NCBI GenBank assembly: GCA_040954595.2
Contig: CM082581.2
Location: 10,354,001-10,418,000, forward strand
Length of the DNA: 64,000 nucleotides
From: Balanoglossus misakiensis
Lineage: Eukaryota; Hemichordata
Direction of reading: 5' to 3'
Made by a program: the position numbers and the translations under genes. The notes under the pieces were generated by a model. The model was not told where the DNA came from and made no database searches. It saw only the letters and a program-made list of their open reading frames with translations. Positions 14,816-28,019 of the stretch are shown piece after piece. Every line of letters starts with the position of its first letter. The stretch's first letter is position 1.

Positions 14816-16639
14816 AGTCTGTATAACTGCGGCGTATTAGCGAACAGCAGCTCTGGTAGGATCTGTAGCTTGTTGTTGTTCAGACGGCTGTAAAAAGTAA
14901 AGGGGGAAAAACACGCGTGTTAAAAATTTTGCCAAAATTAACCCGAGATCTTAGGTTACATGAAAATCTGACCAAACCCCTAAATAGATCAAAATTCCTA
15001 TAGGCAGCGCTACGACAAGCGCTGAACACGTGTTTCTTTTTATTAGTCGCAGTTCATTGCGTTGCTTTATGTTCAGCTCTGCCCTCTCTCGCATTCGACA
15101 GACGCCCCATACAGAATTAAAACCATCGCCCAGGGGTTGGAGCGTCTATTATGAAAGGATTTTACCCCTGTTGTTTTCAGACAAGCATGGAAATGTAATT
15201 ATAATTACCGGGGCTGTAATTAAATTGCGCTCGCATATGAAAAGGTGGAAGTGGCGAATTTCACACCTTTTTGGGCGTGCGGTGGGGTACATGTCAGTCC
15301 GAATCTAATGAAGTCGGCTGTGGTCACGGTGACAGACGCCATGTCAAGCCCACTGAGAGTTGCCGATTTTTATGCTTCATTAGCCACGCATAACAGCGAG
15401 GATGTCTGAACGCCCTAATTTGCACCAGTACTAATGAAGGTATACCGATTTGGAGAATGCTGCGTTGAGCAAATACAAAATTTGTAGGGCTCTCTAGAAA
15501 AGTCCACACTCTGAGGGTCGTCTGCTAGCTATCGTGCTGGGCATCGTTAGGCAAACATGCTTGCAGCATCACCTAGTATCCATCTTCGATATCGCGGAGA
15601 ATAAATTCAAGATGCACCCGCAGTAAGTCTCCGTAATCTTGGATGGAATTTTAATGCACTTGTGTAAACGTTCGAATGTGGAGCCTTGTGTACTCGTAAA
15701 AAAACGGTCGTGCAAATGATGGCGGGCGTGGGGTGATGGCCTAGGAATTTACTGGGTACTTACAGTCGCTCCAGAGACACGAGGTCGTTGAAGGAGCCTC
15801 TCTCAATCGCTTCCAGTTGGTTGTTCATCAACTGCCTGTGTTGTGGCGCCCGGTTATTTGCAGGGAATCGCACAGAAATGAAAGCAAACGAAAAGAAACA
15901 CGAGTTAGGAATGCCTGGTTAATGTTTCATTTCGAAAAGTATGCAAACTTTATATTTTAAAAAGTTCGATAACAGATAAACGCAACACGACTTTTTAAAC
16001 ACTGAAGGAAATGTCATTTGTACATTAAAAAAAAAAAAATACTTACAAAACTCGGAGCCCCCTCAATCCACTCAGGTCGCGTCGCAAAATCTTTGTCAAG
16101 TTGTTTCCTTGGAGATCGCTAATTGAAAGAAAGTAGAAAAAAAACATATATGTGAAATTCCGAATCCTGTCATTTTCCATCAAGACGCGGCTAATATTTG
16201 TTTTTGTTGCCCGGAATACGCGAATACCTGTCGTGTTTTAGAAAGAACCGTATTGCAGTGTTGAGAGAGTGGGCATTATGGTGAGCGGTTGTTTTATAAA
16301 TCTTGACTTTCGCGAAAAGTACTGCATTTGTATATAAAAAAAATATACGCGCGTGTCTACCAGTAATGGGAATAAGCTTACATTGCAACGTTTCGTTTTC
16401 GGTGTCGATTAGAGTTTGTAGGCGAAAAAAATCCTCGTCGTATGAAAAATGCAATGTTTGGATCGTACTTACATTCTCTCCGTTGTCTTGGGTATGTTGC
16501 CGGGTACAAAATTCAATCCCCGTCGACTACAGTCCACAGTACTCCCATAGCAAGTACACACATCTGGACAACCAGCGGTGAGCTCAATGCCGACAAGCAA
16601 GATATAAATCACAATCGCGTTGGACTTGAACAAAGTCAT
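14816..16639 (-). CDS. slit: Slit guidance ligand, 5' part (signal peptide, LRRNT, first LRRs)
   Basis: Slit is a secreted axon-guidance ligand that binds Robo receptors through its LRR domains. Four exons are visible on the minus strand: 16473-16639, 16047-16118, 15764-15835 and 14816-14887. The last three are exactly 72 nt, each one LRR, and all junctions are phase 2. Exon 1 starts with ATG at 16639 and encodes a hydrophobic signal peptide (IVIYILLVGIEL), then the LRRNT cysteines (CPDVCTCYGSTVDCS) and NIPKTTER, closely like vertebrate SLIT LRRNT. The repeats read DLQGNNLTKILRRDLSGL, LMNNQLEAIERGSFNDL and RLNNNKLQILPELLF; the ERGSF and PELLF signatures in this order are typical of slit LRR domain 1. 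About 127 codons are present; the remaining LRRs, EGF, LamG and CTCK parts lie left of the window or were missed. The family call is firm; which vertebrate paralogue it matches is not meaningful here. Confidence 0.93.
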
Positions 16640-19600
16640 CGTCAGTTGAAAAAAAAAAGTACGTTCGAGTTTGCTATATTTGTCAAATAAAGCAAGTTTC
16701 CTGTCCGTGTTCGACGGCTAAAAAAAGAAATCCGAAGTCTTATACAAGACGTTCCTTTGGCGCGCAGTACACAATGTTGACAAGCGACGAGTGTGTATGT
16801 CAAGCCTCTCTCGGTTTCAAAAGTTTTGACTGTGTGAGCGCAGTCAACGGTAAACGCTACCGGTAGTGTGGTCAGTCAACTTTTGATAAAAATCCGTCCA
16901 GCCTCCTGAAAATAAACACAAATTAAACGAAACCGGTAAAAAAATCCTCGTTACATGGTCCTGCGTCGGAGAAACGAAGAATACAGAGCGTAGCCCCACT
17001 GTTGATAACTGTGTTACAACTCTCGTGTGTAGAAGCAACTGTGTGTGCAACGGCGGCTACGCAGCAAGTGGTCCAAACTCGGCTATTGACTGAAACGTAC
17101 TCAAGTACACGGGGGGTTTTGTCCTTTGCTCCAAATGGCGTGCGCTGTCACAAACCCGGCCTATCAATCAGTCAGTCAGTCAGCAAAATAAACCGCCCCC
17201 AAATTTGCAGATGCTATCAGCAGCGAAAGCGGACCAATGTTATCAGACTTTTATCTTAGTTTACATAAAGCGTCATAACGGGGCATAGGAGGATTTCCTT
17301 GACGACCTTATTAACTATGGAAATCCGAATCGAATTAAAATGACGTCACGTCAGCGAGGAATTTGCTTCAAAGTCCCGTTGCAGGAATATTCCGGTCGCA
17401 TCGTCATGTCCGTTTAATGTCTTCTAATTGGGGGGTTAATGATGAGCCCCCGTAAAAAAAGTGGATGGGCGATTTACAAAAGCTCCCAAATTAATGTAAT
17501 AGCGTGAAGATATCTTTGTGAGAAAAGCTTACGTCTTGCTTTTAAGATGCGTTGAAGATGCATTGCCAAGTCATCTATACAGCATACGTGCCTTATTTTA
17601 AAGCTCCAGCATTTAACTGCAATATCGTCAATGGCTCGTTCACAACAACAATAATCACATCAAGTTTATTCTTCTTTTGGCCTGCCTTTGGATTTGGTTT
17701 TCTTCAACTTTTCAAATATTTGGACCATCTCAGCAATAAATACCGGGAATCTATGATTTGAAATTACCGAGTAAGTAAAGCTAATTAGCCCGGTCACAAC
17801 TACCTCATTAGAGACACAAAGCATCTTTCAAAGGTGTTTAGAGACAAGCAGGTTGGGGGCCAGCCTTCAATCTCACACAGAATGGCAGGGGATTAAAATT
17901 TTACTTCTGCCACTTTTCATTGGTTTGTCTGCAAAAAGCCGGACCCCCCTTTCCCCCAAAGTCTCGGCGAGTCGAGCCGACCGCAGTAATAATTGCACCC
18001 ATCTATACCTTACGCGCCTACCTATAGCCGTCCAACAAAAGGGGCCGGGATAATTTCTGGCGACCGGCGATGGTCCACAATGGAGGAAGCCATGAATACC
18101 GGCGCCAGACCTACCCTATTAACGCTGATGCATCCCCTATGCAACCTATCCAACCAGATCCCATCATTACATCGTTCGTCTTTGACTTTCTCGGCGTTAA
18201 TGACTCGTCGGGTTGGTCCGCACAATGCCCAACCTCGCAAAGTCAATTTTCCAATGGCAGGTATAAAATGCCGATAGTCCCCCCCCCCCATATGTACAAG
18301 CAAAGGGTACAGTGGATTCACCCTTCATCGCAACACATTAAAGGAGAGGGGGGCTTCGGTGGAACAAACAACCGATGGATTGAGATAAACAGATAAGAAG
18401 AGTAGATCTGATGGCCTGGGAAATTGAAGCAAATGACCAAAAGAGAGAAAATTACTCTAAAAGACATGTCTTTGAAATTCTTTCCAGGCGCGTTGACTCT
18501 CCTATAATCCTATGATTACTTCGGCTGCTTTCTGATGATCAGACGTCTCCAGTCCGGTATTATATTGATTTGTTTTCACGTCAGAGAGAAGGGTTTTGGT
18601 AATTAGGGGATTTTCTCTGGCCCCTCACTTCTTTCGTGACTTGCACGTTGTTCCAAAGATGAAAAAGGCCGACATGTAGTGAAGTGAAGTATAGCATATT
18701 CCAGCACTAGAAGGCTGGTATATACTACAAGTTTGAAATCACTGAAAATGAAGTTTAATGAATTTAATATCAACTGGCTGGTTTGTGTCTCGAATGATCT
18801 TCGTTAAACCATTTTCCACTTTAAAGTAGAAGATCGCAGCTGTTCGCGTTATCAATTATTTTAAATATTCCGTTTAAGACAGAAGATGACCGCGTATGTA
18901 CAGTACACCTGGTTTGTCGCTTCGTACGCTGGATCGTCGGGTGATCCAATGCGTTTCTGTCAAGGCCAACGGAATATGACAGGATGCACCGTGCTATGAT
19001 CAATCTGTGAAAAAATCTAAAATTTTGACAAATGTCATGCTCAAATTGTGGCATGGTGATCTTGAGATAACTGTCTTGTTTGCGCAATGCCGTGACGAAT
19101 AATTGGTGTACGGAATCGATTTGCCATTTTGCGTCCCATTTGCTTGGCATTTCTGAATACAAAACCGATATCTATCCACTTAAATGGGCCGTCAGAGTCT
19201 GAACACAGAGCGAGTTCGCACCTCCCACACTACAACAACAAATTTCATTAAAAATTCATCCGTTTAGTAATAAGTATGAAGTATTGGACAAAAGATGGTC
19301 ATTATCACCAGTATTGACCGGCAGAAACTGTGGCACAAAACAGTGTATCGATCATGGTGACGGGGCCATTTAGGTATTGCTTTGTTGTTGCACGGTTTCA
19401 CAAATAAGAATATTTACAAGATCTAATTAGTTTGTGGGAATGTTTCATTACTACCCCCTGTCGTTTTGGCATACAGATTAGCCTTGCAAATGCATATTAC
19501 GGTCCCGCAAACGCTATCACACGGGGGCGCTATATAGCTCTCCGTTTATTTTTCTACCGGGATGAACTTTTCTGAATCTGGCAAACTGAAACTGCTTTGC

Positions 19601-19925
19601 ACATTGAAACAACTGTATGTATTTTGGTTTTCCACGACTAATTGAATGCAAAATGTACAAGACTTGAACAATTTTTGTCACTTTTGTGTCAAACTCAAAA
19701 ATCATTTACGTGCTAAAAATCTCTGTGCAAACATGCAATGTTTCCTCATTGTATAATTGTATAATTATAATATTCCTCAAATACGAACTTGGGTTCAACA
19801 AACACGACAGTGATGATCTCGCACAAGTGTGACTGGCCAATCGGGACCAAGTGTAATACAGTAGTTGATCCAGTAAAGCGCCCTCAGTCGCTCGCCGTGG
19901 CGGGAGTTTTCAATTTGTGACCAAA
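16640..19925. other. Divergent intergenic region between slit and HAUS8
   Basis: This holds the 5' UTR and promoter of slit (minus strand) and the promoter of HAUS8 (plus strand). A perfect CRE palindrome TGACGTCA lies at 17341-17348, about 700 bp upstream of the slit start codon. Short ORFs overlap on both strands near 17850-18400, but none shows a domain, splice logic or a convincing start context. I see no further gene. Confidence 0.6.
17341..17348. promoter_or_regulatory. CRE-like palindrome upstream of slit
   Basis: Perfect TGACGTCA, immediately followed by CGTCA. This matches the CREB/ATF consensus, but such an octamer can occur by chance; function is inference. Confidence 0.3.
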
Positions 19926-22900
19926 ATGGCGTCGAAGAGGTCACTGTACAAGCCTGCTCCGGTGGAAAATGTCGGTGAAAGGCAGGCCAGGTAAGTATTA
20001 TAAGAAATACAAAGGATGTCAGTTAATGATAAAGATGCGGTTAGACACATGCGATGAAATTACCGCCAAAAGCTCGTCAAAACGAAACTTTGTTGAAAAG
20101 TTTTCAAATGTTGACGTGCTTTCTGGGTTCGTGTTTTGACATGTGTCACTCCGTGTGCATTGCAGTTCACCAACTTACAACAGCAGAGCTTGTTAATTTC
20201 TTTTCAAAACATCAATATTTAAATTCTCTCCTTGTTCTTAATACCTTCAAGGAACAGGATTTTTATTGCTGCCAGGTTATTAAAAACAAAATGACTTCTG
20301 TATACAGTGCCTTCCTGTAAGGTTGTGTTGCTATGCATATAATGCAGGGTCATATACATGTACACAATGTACAATAATACATGTATGCCATTGAGGATAT
20401 TTGGGTGACATTTCAGTTTACATGCATGATCAGATGATGTAGTATAACTTCCCCAGATAACATATGTATAGACTACATCACTTAATAAGCACCATCTTTT
20501 TAAAATAACACTAACACTATACTGCAATACATTGCCAGTGAAGATATAACATGTTTACTTATTTACACGTTTTCAATAGGAGACCACTGTCGCAAGGGAA
20601 ACTGACCACCAAGCCAACCTTACCTGACACACTCACTGTGTATGCATCACCTACATTTCTTGCACGATCTGCCTCAAATGGAGGTATGTGCCATATGGGG
20701 ACATTCACTTGTTTCCACATATTTACCAAAACAGTAGATATTGAGAATACCACACTAGTTGGTTTGGCAGGGTTATCCAGAATTTACTGCGGAAGTGAGT
20801 ATTGCTAGTATTGAAAAAACTGACCTTGTATACTATGTACAAATAATTTTTATTTATACCATTACTGTAGCAGGGGATGTAAATGTGACGATATCTCATG
20901 GTCCAGTTGATGAGCTGTCTTTCTCGCCAAGACAAAGTCTGGGTGGACGGAGCAAAGCCAGAGCTGGATGGTCAGAAGACCCAGCAGCAAGTCCACGTTC
21001 CAAGTAAGTATACAGAAAACTAAGACCAAAATGCCAAATTTGATGGCTTTTCCCAGTACCCTATAATTTCATACATTTTGTACATTTAATGGATTTCCTG
21101 GGCAGAATTTGAAAACCACAATTGTGATAAGTATACACGTACATGTCTTACAGAATACCTGCCACAAGTTATATAGATCCAACATGTGTAGACGATATGA
21201 TACGATCCCCATCACGACCACAACCAGAGAAAGCCCTAGAGTTATCAGATTCTGATGAGGAAATGACTCTGAGGAGACGGGTGCGTATTCAGAGAGTTAA
21301 CCCTTTCACCACCATTGTTCAGTCCAAACCCATTGTTTTATGAACTATAAGGTGGCTTCCGCAAATAATGCAAAATGTTCCACCTCTTTCCTTACCCAAA
21401 CGTTGCACGTCGTTGTCAATGTCATACTTGCATCTAAATCATGGATTGATTTTGTTCTGACCACACAGTCCCCAGTGAAACATGTGAGCTACGACAGCCC
21501 AGCGTCAGTGCAGCTCATAGATGCCAGTGGCGGAAGGAGAGACTTAAACACATCAGAGGTTCAAATCAAGACGGACATGATTGAGAGTCCAGCTAAAGTG
21601 GTCTGTCATTCACTAGCTGTTGTGGAAAGTGATCTTAGGTATAATGCTATTCTCCATTAGAAATGGTGTGAGTTGTATTGCAACCACAGCAGCTGATAAT
21701 ATACAAGCACCTCTGTTAATGTTTCTGTGCGCATGGATATACTGTAGTATGTGCCGGTAGATTTCAGTAATGTATGAGTGTAATAATACCAGCTTTAAAA
21801 GAACTTACCTAGCCTTATGTCTGATTACCAAAAGCACATTGAAGAATTTTTATCATTGTCTCTTCTCTGTCTCCACACAGAAATACCGGCTACACTCAGC
21901 AAAGTGCCAAGGTCAAGATGGACACACCGCAGTCTTTCAGTCTCCTTGGTGACGAGGATTTCACGGAAGCGACGCAGAAGGAGGTCAGGAAAGAGAAACC
22001 TGCACTGGTTGTCAGAGAAAAAGGTGTTTCAGGTACAGTCGGTCTGCCAACTTTTGGCTGCGAATCCGTGCGAGTTTTCTTCAGTAGCATGCGAGTCGAG
22101 CACAAGCCAGTCAGTGCTTTTGCCCAAGTAATTATTGACGTGTAACATTCTCCGTTCATATGGATAACACTGCAGCTCTCACACTAATTACTGTCCATCT
22201 TTCGTTCGTCAAGTTGCAAAAGCTGACACCAGCAGAAAACCTGTCCTAAGAGAAACCAACAGCCAGGCACTAACAATGGAAGGAATATCACAGTTACCAG
22301 ACGACCTCTTGGATGATCTGCTCAGCAATAAAGATGAAAATGTACCAGAGTCTGCTAATTCAACGTTATCAAGGTAAAAACTGGAGCCTGTATGTCTGAT
22401 TTGCATTTGTGTGTTGTTAAGTGAATGAATTTCATTTCTAAGACATTTAATTGTGATAATGATTACTAGGTAGTCCAAGTTTTATCTAATTAGAGATGTA
22501 ATTGCACTGATTACATGCTAAATTTGATTTTGGTAGATTTGAGTTTTTCTGAAAATATGGCCTTGAGCTGGCCTCCATTTACATCATTACATTCTCAATA
22601 TCTGCCAGTTATTGATTTTTTGAGCGATGTCCCTTTCATTCATGGTTTCAATGTTTGTAGTATCAGAGACAATACTGGGGATAGCAAAGAGGTGGTTAAG
22701 AAGAAGAAAAAGTCTAAAGGTGAGTGGAATTTCTGGTTGTATTTGCAAAAGTCTTCTTTTCCTTCAAAAGACTGAAACCTCAATGTCAGGACAAATTAAA
22801 TAAAACCCCAGGTTTACAGATGCTTAATGTGGGTTATTTATCAAATCGAATAATCAGTATTTCAATTTCCTCTCAGGACGAGTGGTGCAATCACGGTACA

Positions 22901-25377
22901 TGCAGAGTTTACAGAGCGCATTACCATCTAAGCATAATGTCACGATGGCAGGAAGAAGTCTCGATACCACAATTTATAGCAAGGTACTGGTATATATCTG
23001 TGATACAGCAAGCCTGAATGCCTTCAATATTTTTCAATCTTTTAATTATAATAAATAAATATTCACTGTTGTAACATCCAAGGTCAAGTAAACTGAAATC
23101 TTTATTATTCATGAATTTTCATCACTTTATCACGACTTCAGAATTATACTGAGGAAAGCTGCATGGAAGTTAATTTTGAACACCTTAATATTTCAGTCCA
23201 ACACAACACTGAAAGCCCCCAGAACATCACAGAAAAGGAGTGGCGGGCCTCGACTACACGGACATAGGGGAACACCCTCAGATATAATAACACCAGTGAC
23301 CAGTCACTACGGAACAAAGTCTGCTCAACAAAAACGAATTATCACTACATCAACACCTGCAGGTTCATTTACCTCAGCGCATACACCGGCTATGCCAAGA
23401 TTTACCATGGGTAAGTGTGTTTCTGTATTTAAGGTAGGGGACTACCTTACCCAGATGCAGTACATGGTCATCATATTATAATATCTGTAGAATAAATTTT
23501 AAGTAAATAATAAAGTAAATCCCTAGAAACTATTGGTACACCCAATACGTGGAAGAAGTAGACAGTGTTAACTGTACTCAATCTCTGTTCTGGTTTGTAG
23601 GAAATGAATCTTCAATAGCAGCGACGTCTGCTGTCAAAGCAAACAGAAGTACCGGTAGAACCAAACCAAAAACAGGTACGAACAAAGATAATTTTCATTA
23701 TGGCTTCAATTTCTGATGCTCTATTTTCTAGAGCATTGTGTTGTAATTACCATCATCCACATCAGACTGAATATCTTCTGTCATTGTTATTTACCACAGG
23801 GGGTTCAAGACCAGTGTCTGCACTACCAACACCTGATCTGCCCCAAATCTCAGAAACAGCTTTAGCAGAAATGACTGCAGCTCTAGACGTAGAGGTAAGC
23901 ACAGTGTGATCATGTTCAATGCAACGACGTTGACAGAACTCCATCTCTGTTAATACAACCGAGTGACCTGTTACTGTCTTCTTTTGCGTTTAGGTACCTG
24001 ATGACGAGATCACACAAGACTGGCTGGATGTCTTATATGCCAGATATATACAGTGGGTTTTCGTGGCATCTAAGGTAATGACCTCTGACCTTAATTTACA
24101 TAAAATAAGACTACTATACAATGGAATAAGTCTTCTCAGGGGATGGGGGTGTTGCTTTTTGCTTTCTTCTGTATGGCCACAACTTTTACATAATTATTTT
24201 TGTCTTATTTCCAGATGAAAAAAGTGAGACAAGATCAGGAAAAAGAGGCTTCAGTAAGACCAATGTTTAACTTTAAAATGTCATGATCAAGAACAACTTT
24301 TCTCTATAATGAAAATATTGATCCCAAAATAATAATTACAGAGTAGTGATCGATTGACCTGATTGTACATCTTAAATAATATTTTGTTTTGTTTTGCAGT
24401 CACAGATGTACTGGTTATGGAATGAGAATGATAAATTACGTCAGAGGAAAGCTGAATTAGAATTGGAGTGTGCACAGCTTGAGCATTCCAATAATTTGGA
24501 TCAACAGTTAGAATTACAGGTAAACCAAATCATTTTCCCCTATAAGAAGTTTAAAATTGCCATACTCTCAATTTTCAAATGAGTAGTTTCCCAAAGTCAA
24601 ACTAGTTCATTCATAATTTGCAATTTTCAAAATTGCAAATCATGATAAGGGATTGGATCTTCCTGCAGGATTTATACCAATAAAAAAAACGATGCTTTAC
24701 TCTTCTTTTCTTTAAATTTAGAAATACGGTCTAGGCCCAGTGGTGGCTGGCTTGGAACAACTAAAACAAGAACACAACACATTGGCACAGGCAGTCGACA
24801 CCACTAGACACCATGTACCCATGCAGGGCATTCATATACCACCAAATGAGAGAGATTATTTAGGTAAGCATCAGTTTGTATCCAAATGAATTTCCTCTTT
24901 GATTTTGTTTGATTTTCATTTTATGTCCTCATGCACTGCATTTTTCTTTTCCAGAACAAATGAGATCTGCTTTGCAAGAAACAGAGCAGTTACTGGGAGA
25001 GATAAGCGTACTAACCAGAGAAAAACAACCTAAAGCAACTGAACTGGCAAAATCCATGCAGATCTTGAGTAATGCCACGGAGAATGAATGTTTGGAACTT
25101 GATAAGTAAGTTCTGAGACCAGTGTGTTTTCACCACTTCTTTGTATGTGTGTATTCAGACAGTCCAATCACTGTCTTCAAGAAGTCGTCTTTTTAATACC
25201 ATATACACTATTATCAACAATGATTAGACTGCATTCATTATGTATGACTTTCTATATCTCCACAGGTTGAATGAAGTCCTAGGAGCTGTGAAATCCCTGA
25301 CTACTCAGGAAACATCTCTTAAGATACAACAGATAAACAGGAGTGACCAGCTGATGGAACCAACTCCTGAATTGTAA
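19926..25377 (+). CDS. HAUS8: HAUS augmin-like complex subunit 8
   Basis: HAUS8 is the microtubule-binding subunit of augmin, which recruits gamma-tubulin to spindle microtubules. Eighteen exons join in frame: 19926-19990, 20580-20683, 20874-21003, 21154-21280, 21469-21638, 21881-22032, 22214-22373, 22661-22719, 22877-22983, 23197-23410, 23601-23675, 23800-23894, 23994-24074, 24215-24253, 24400-24519, 24722-24863, 24955-25105 and 25266-25377, giving 700 aa. The family motif GRVVQSRYMQ is at about residues 323-332, matching GRVIESRYLQ of human HAUS8. The C-terminal helical part carries AVDTTRHHVP near residues 590-598 (human ALDTTRHELP) and ETEQLLGE. Start context CCAAAATGGCG is strong. Human HAUS8 is about 410 aa; the extra roughly 290 residues here precede the SRYMQ motif and are Ser/Pro-rich with no domain seen. 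Exons 13-18 encode the coiled-coil half. Confidence 0.9.
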
Positions 25378-25733
25378 AATAACCTTGATGCGGCCCATCA
25401 GAGACCTGGCTGTTGTCTTCAACACATCCTTACAGTAGTTGCATATATGGGCCGGAGTATTGTAAATGGACTTGGCTTGAAACCTCTGAGAATACCAGCT
25501 GAAGAATCCAGCTTCTGTATTATAGCTATATTACATATATATGACTAAGAAACTGACTGCCTCTATCAAATGTTTTGATAACAATTCTGTTTTCTACAAG
25601 ATATTTTTGATACAGTTGTCCTTTGAAATTTATTTCCAGATTCAAGTTCAGAAAAGCACAACTGATCTTTATCAGTTTAGCTTGCCTCTTTGTCTTCCAG
25701 TTTAAATTGTTTGGTGTTTAAATGATTTAGAGT

Positions 25734-25739
25734 ATTAAA
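25734..25739 (+). terminator. Candidate HAUS8 polyadenylation signal (ATTAAA)
   Basis: ATTAAA lies about 357 bases after the HAUS8 stop codon. I saw no AATAAA nearer to the stop. Position is plausible, but cleavage is not shown. Confidence 0.35.
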
Positions 25740-26241
25740 GTATGAATTGAACTTCAATATCTTCATCTTACCACTGTGAATACAAAGGTGGAAGTACATC
25801 GTACATATATGTTCACCAGTGCATGACATGAGCTTTGAGGGCGTTATTTACAGACATCATCACTCAACATCTGTTCCAAGGAAAATGGTGTATGCAGCTG
25901 ATCATGAAAACATTAGAAGGATCTATGAAAAACTAGAGAAGAAAACTACAAGCTGTGATGGTATGTTTTCTTTATTTATTTTGCCACTGCTCACGGTAAT
26001 AACTTGCATCTCTAAACAACATCACAATCATAACAATGCTGGAAATTCGAAATACATTATTTTACAAAATGGAAATTCTTTCATCATTCACACATACACA
26101 GGTTCTGGCATGTTTCCTGTGCTTTTCTATTCAAGTGTAAAAATCTAGACATGAAAATCCAGAAACCCTGCTATACCTAAATTGTTCATGGCATATGTTC
26201 ACTTGGTGACAAAAATATGGGAGACTATAGTATCAATAGGA

Positions 26242-26375
26242 TACAGTCGAACATGTGTTTAAGTGACCACCTTGTTACAGTCTCTATGCAATTAACATGT
26301 GCATTAGTTGACCTGTCTATAAGGGCCAGTTTAGGAAAGTCCCTTGACTGGCCACTATAGACAGGTTTGACTGTA
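26242..26375. mobile_element. MITE-like element with about 26-bp terminal inverted repeats
   Basis: The left end reads TACAGTCGAAC and the reverse complement of the right end reads TACAGTCAAAC. Similarity continues for about 26 bases (TGTNTNTANGTGNCC) with a handful of mismatches. The element is 134 bp and has no coding capacity. I could not find a clear target-site duplication. Confidence 0.6.
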
Positions 26376-26714
26376 CTTTGTTTTGTGACCAGTAATGTAT
26401 TTACGGTATGATGTGTGTGATATTAAGTTTTTAAAGTTGACGTGATAATGATATGAAGTGTGCGACCGATTATGGGGAAATGCCCTTGTTTAACTTTTTC
26501 AAAATGTATACAAATACAGATTGAGCCAAAAGTAAGAGCTGGTGGACATTTGAAAACAAGTCAGAACTGCAGCATAAAAATGGATTACATATCAGTAAAA
26601 CTTAATATCTGTATTTGTTCGTAGAATGGAATTGTAGAAAATGTTGATATGAAATGGATGTGAATTCAGTGTTTTAGAGTCATAAATGTCTGCTTATTAC
26701 ATACTGATAGGCAT

Positions 26715-26806
26715 GTGTTCATCATGTGATGACATCATGAAGGTTTGTGTTCATCATTTGATGACATCATGAAAGTTTGTGTTCATGTGCTGACATCATG
26801 AAAGAT
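26715..26806. repeat. Three tandem copies of a 32-bp unit
   Basis: Copies begin at 26715, 26747 and 26779; the third is shortened. Each contains TGACATCATGAA, and the first two carry the dyad-symmetric TGATGACATCA. The repeat is in the convergent intergenic region. Confidence 0.85.
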
Positions 26807-27678
26807 TTAGTTCACATGGAAAGTAAATTATGTTAAAGTTTTGATTGGCAAATCGTGATAAGTTTACATGTTCAAATCTTCTCTTTAAGAGAAACAGATG
26901 ACCATACAATGATAAGAGACTATGAAGTCAAACTTTAAGATATCAGTCACTGGTACCAACTCAAAACAGCCTACATACATCTTTCATTCCATCAACAATA
27001 CTTGCCACAAGCACGCCAATCAGCCACACTTACACACCTACAATGAATGACAAGTCTTTATGGCAGAGAAGTTGGCATCAGAGAAGAAATATGTCTGGCA
27101 GGAAACTTACTGACTAAAAATTGTATTGCATAAAAAGTACTTAAAAGGACCATACATACATTGACCACTTAAACCCAACACTTCCAAATATATACGACAT
27201 AACACTATCTTTCACACACTATTAATCTCAAATATATGCCACTTGGATAAAAACCATATTATCAATAAAATCCAAAATATTTTCATTATATTTCCCATTA
27301 ATAAATATGTTGCTTTTGAAGACAATACAATAAATAATTTTATCTTGCATAAATGAATATTTAAATTTGTGTGACCAGTCCCACAATTTAAAACACTCAA
27401 ATTTTTGTTTTGTTCAGGTGCATTTGGTAAAATGTCTAATGCATACTATGCAGTAGTGAATTGTTACATGAAGATATCCTATGGATTCCAGCAGTGTGAC
27501 ATCATAGGACTGGTGGTGGTTGCATAATATGAACAACATGTGAGTATTACATGTTAGAAGAAACAATATAAAACTTAGCAGCAGAGAAGTATTCAACTTG
27601 ACATTTCAAAACTATACCCTTTTGGGAAAATAAAAGAGTATGAGTTTACTCTTCAGTGTGTGAGGAGTGTGAGTCTGC

Positions 27679-27694
27679 GTGTGTGTGTGTGTGT
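27679..27694. repeat. GT microsatellite
   Basis: Eight uninterrupted GT dinucleotides in intergenic sequence, with further GT-rich sequence just upstream. Confidence 0.9.
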
Positions 27695-28019
27695 AAAATG
27701 ATATGTACAGTACTTAGGAGTACATACCTAGGTGTATAAGAATGCCATTTTCTTTTATGTACAAGACGGCAAAGATGTTATTTTTGTGGACGATTTCTTG
27801 TTTCTTGGCTCAGGAAAGAATGGATGCTTTCACCCCCATTTTCCAGTATACAGGTCCACAAATTCCATGTCAAGAAACTGGGTGGAACCACTGGTTGGAG
27901 GTGAAAGGTATCACCCAATTAAAAGCCACTAAATTCACATGATAAAATCTGGACTAAAGAAGTGACGTTAATTCACTGAAGAGAGGGTAAAGTTTTAAAA
28001 GTACAATTTTAAGTTTTCT

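Larger units (their letters stand above)
25378..28019. other. Convergent intergenic region, HAUS8 and NHLRC2 3' ends
   Basis: This contains the 3' UTRs of two convergent genes. It also holds a MITE-like element (26242-26375), a three-copy 32-bp repeat (26715-26806) and a GT microsatellite (27679-27694). The short ORFs, for example around 25819-26148 and 27732-27942, have no recognisable domain. I see no additional gene. Confidence 0.6.

Noticed and set aside
18022-18396. Overlapping ORFs of about 100 codons on both strands
   Set aside because: No domain, no splice context and mutually overlapping frames; treated as chance ORFs in a GC-richer intergenic stretch.
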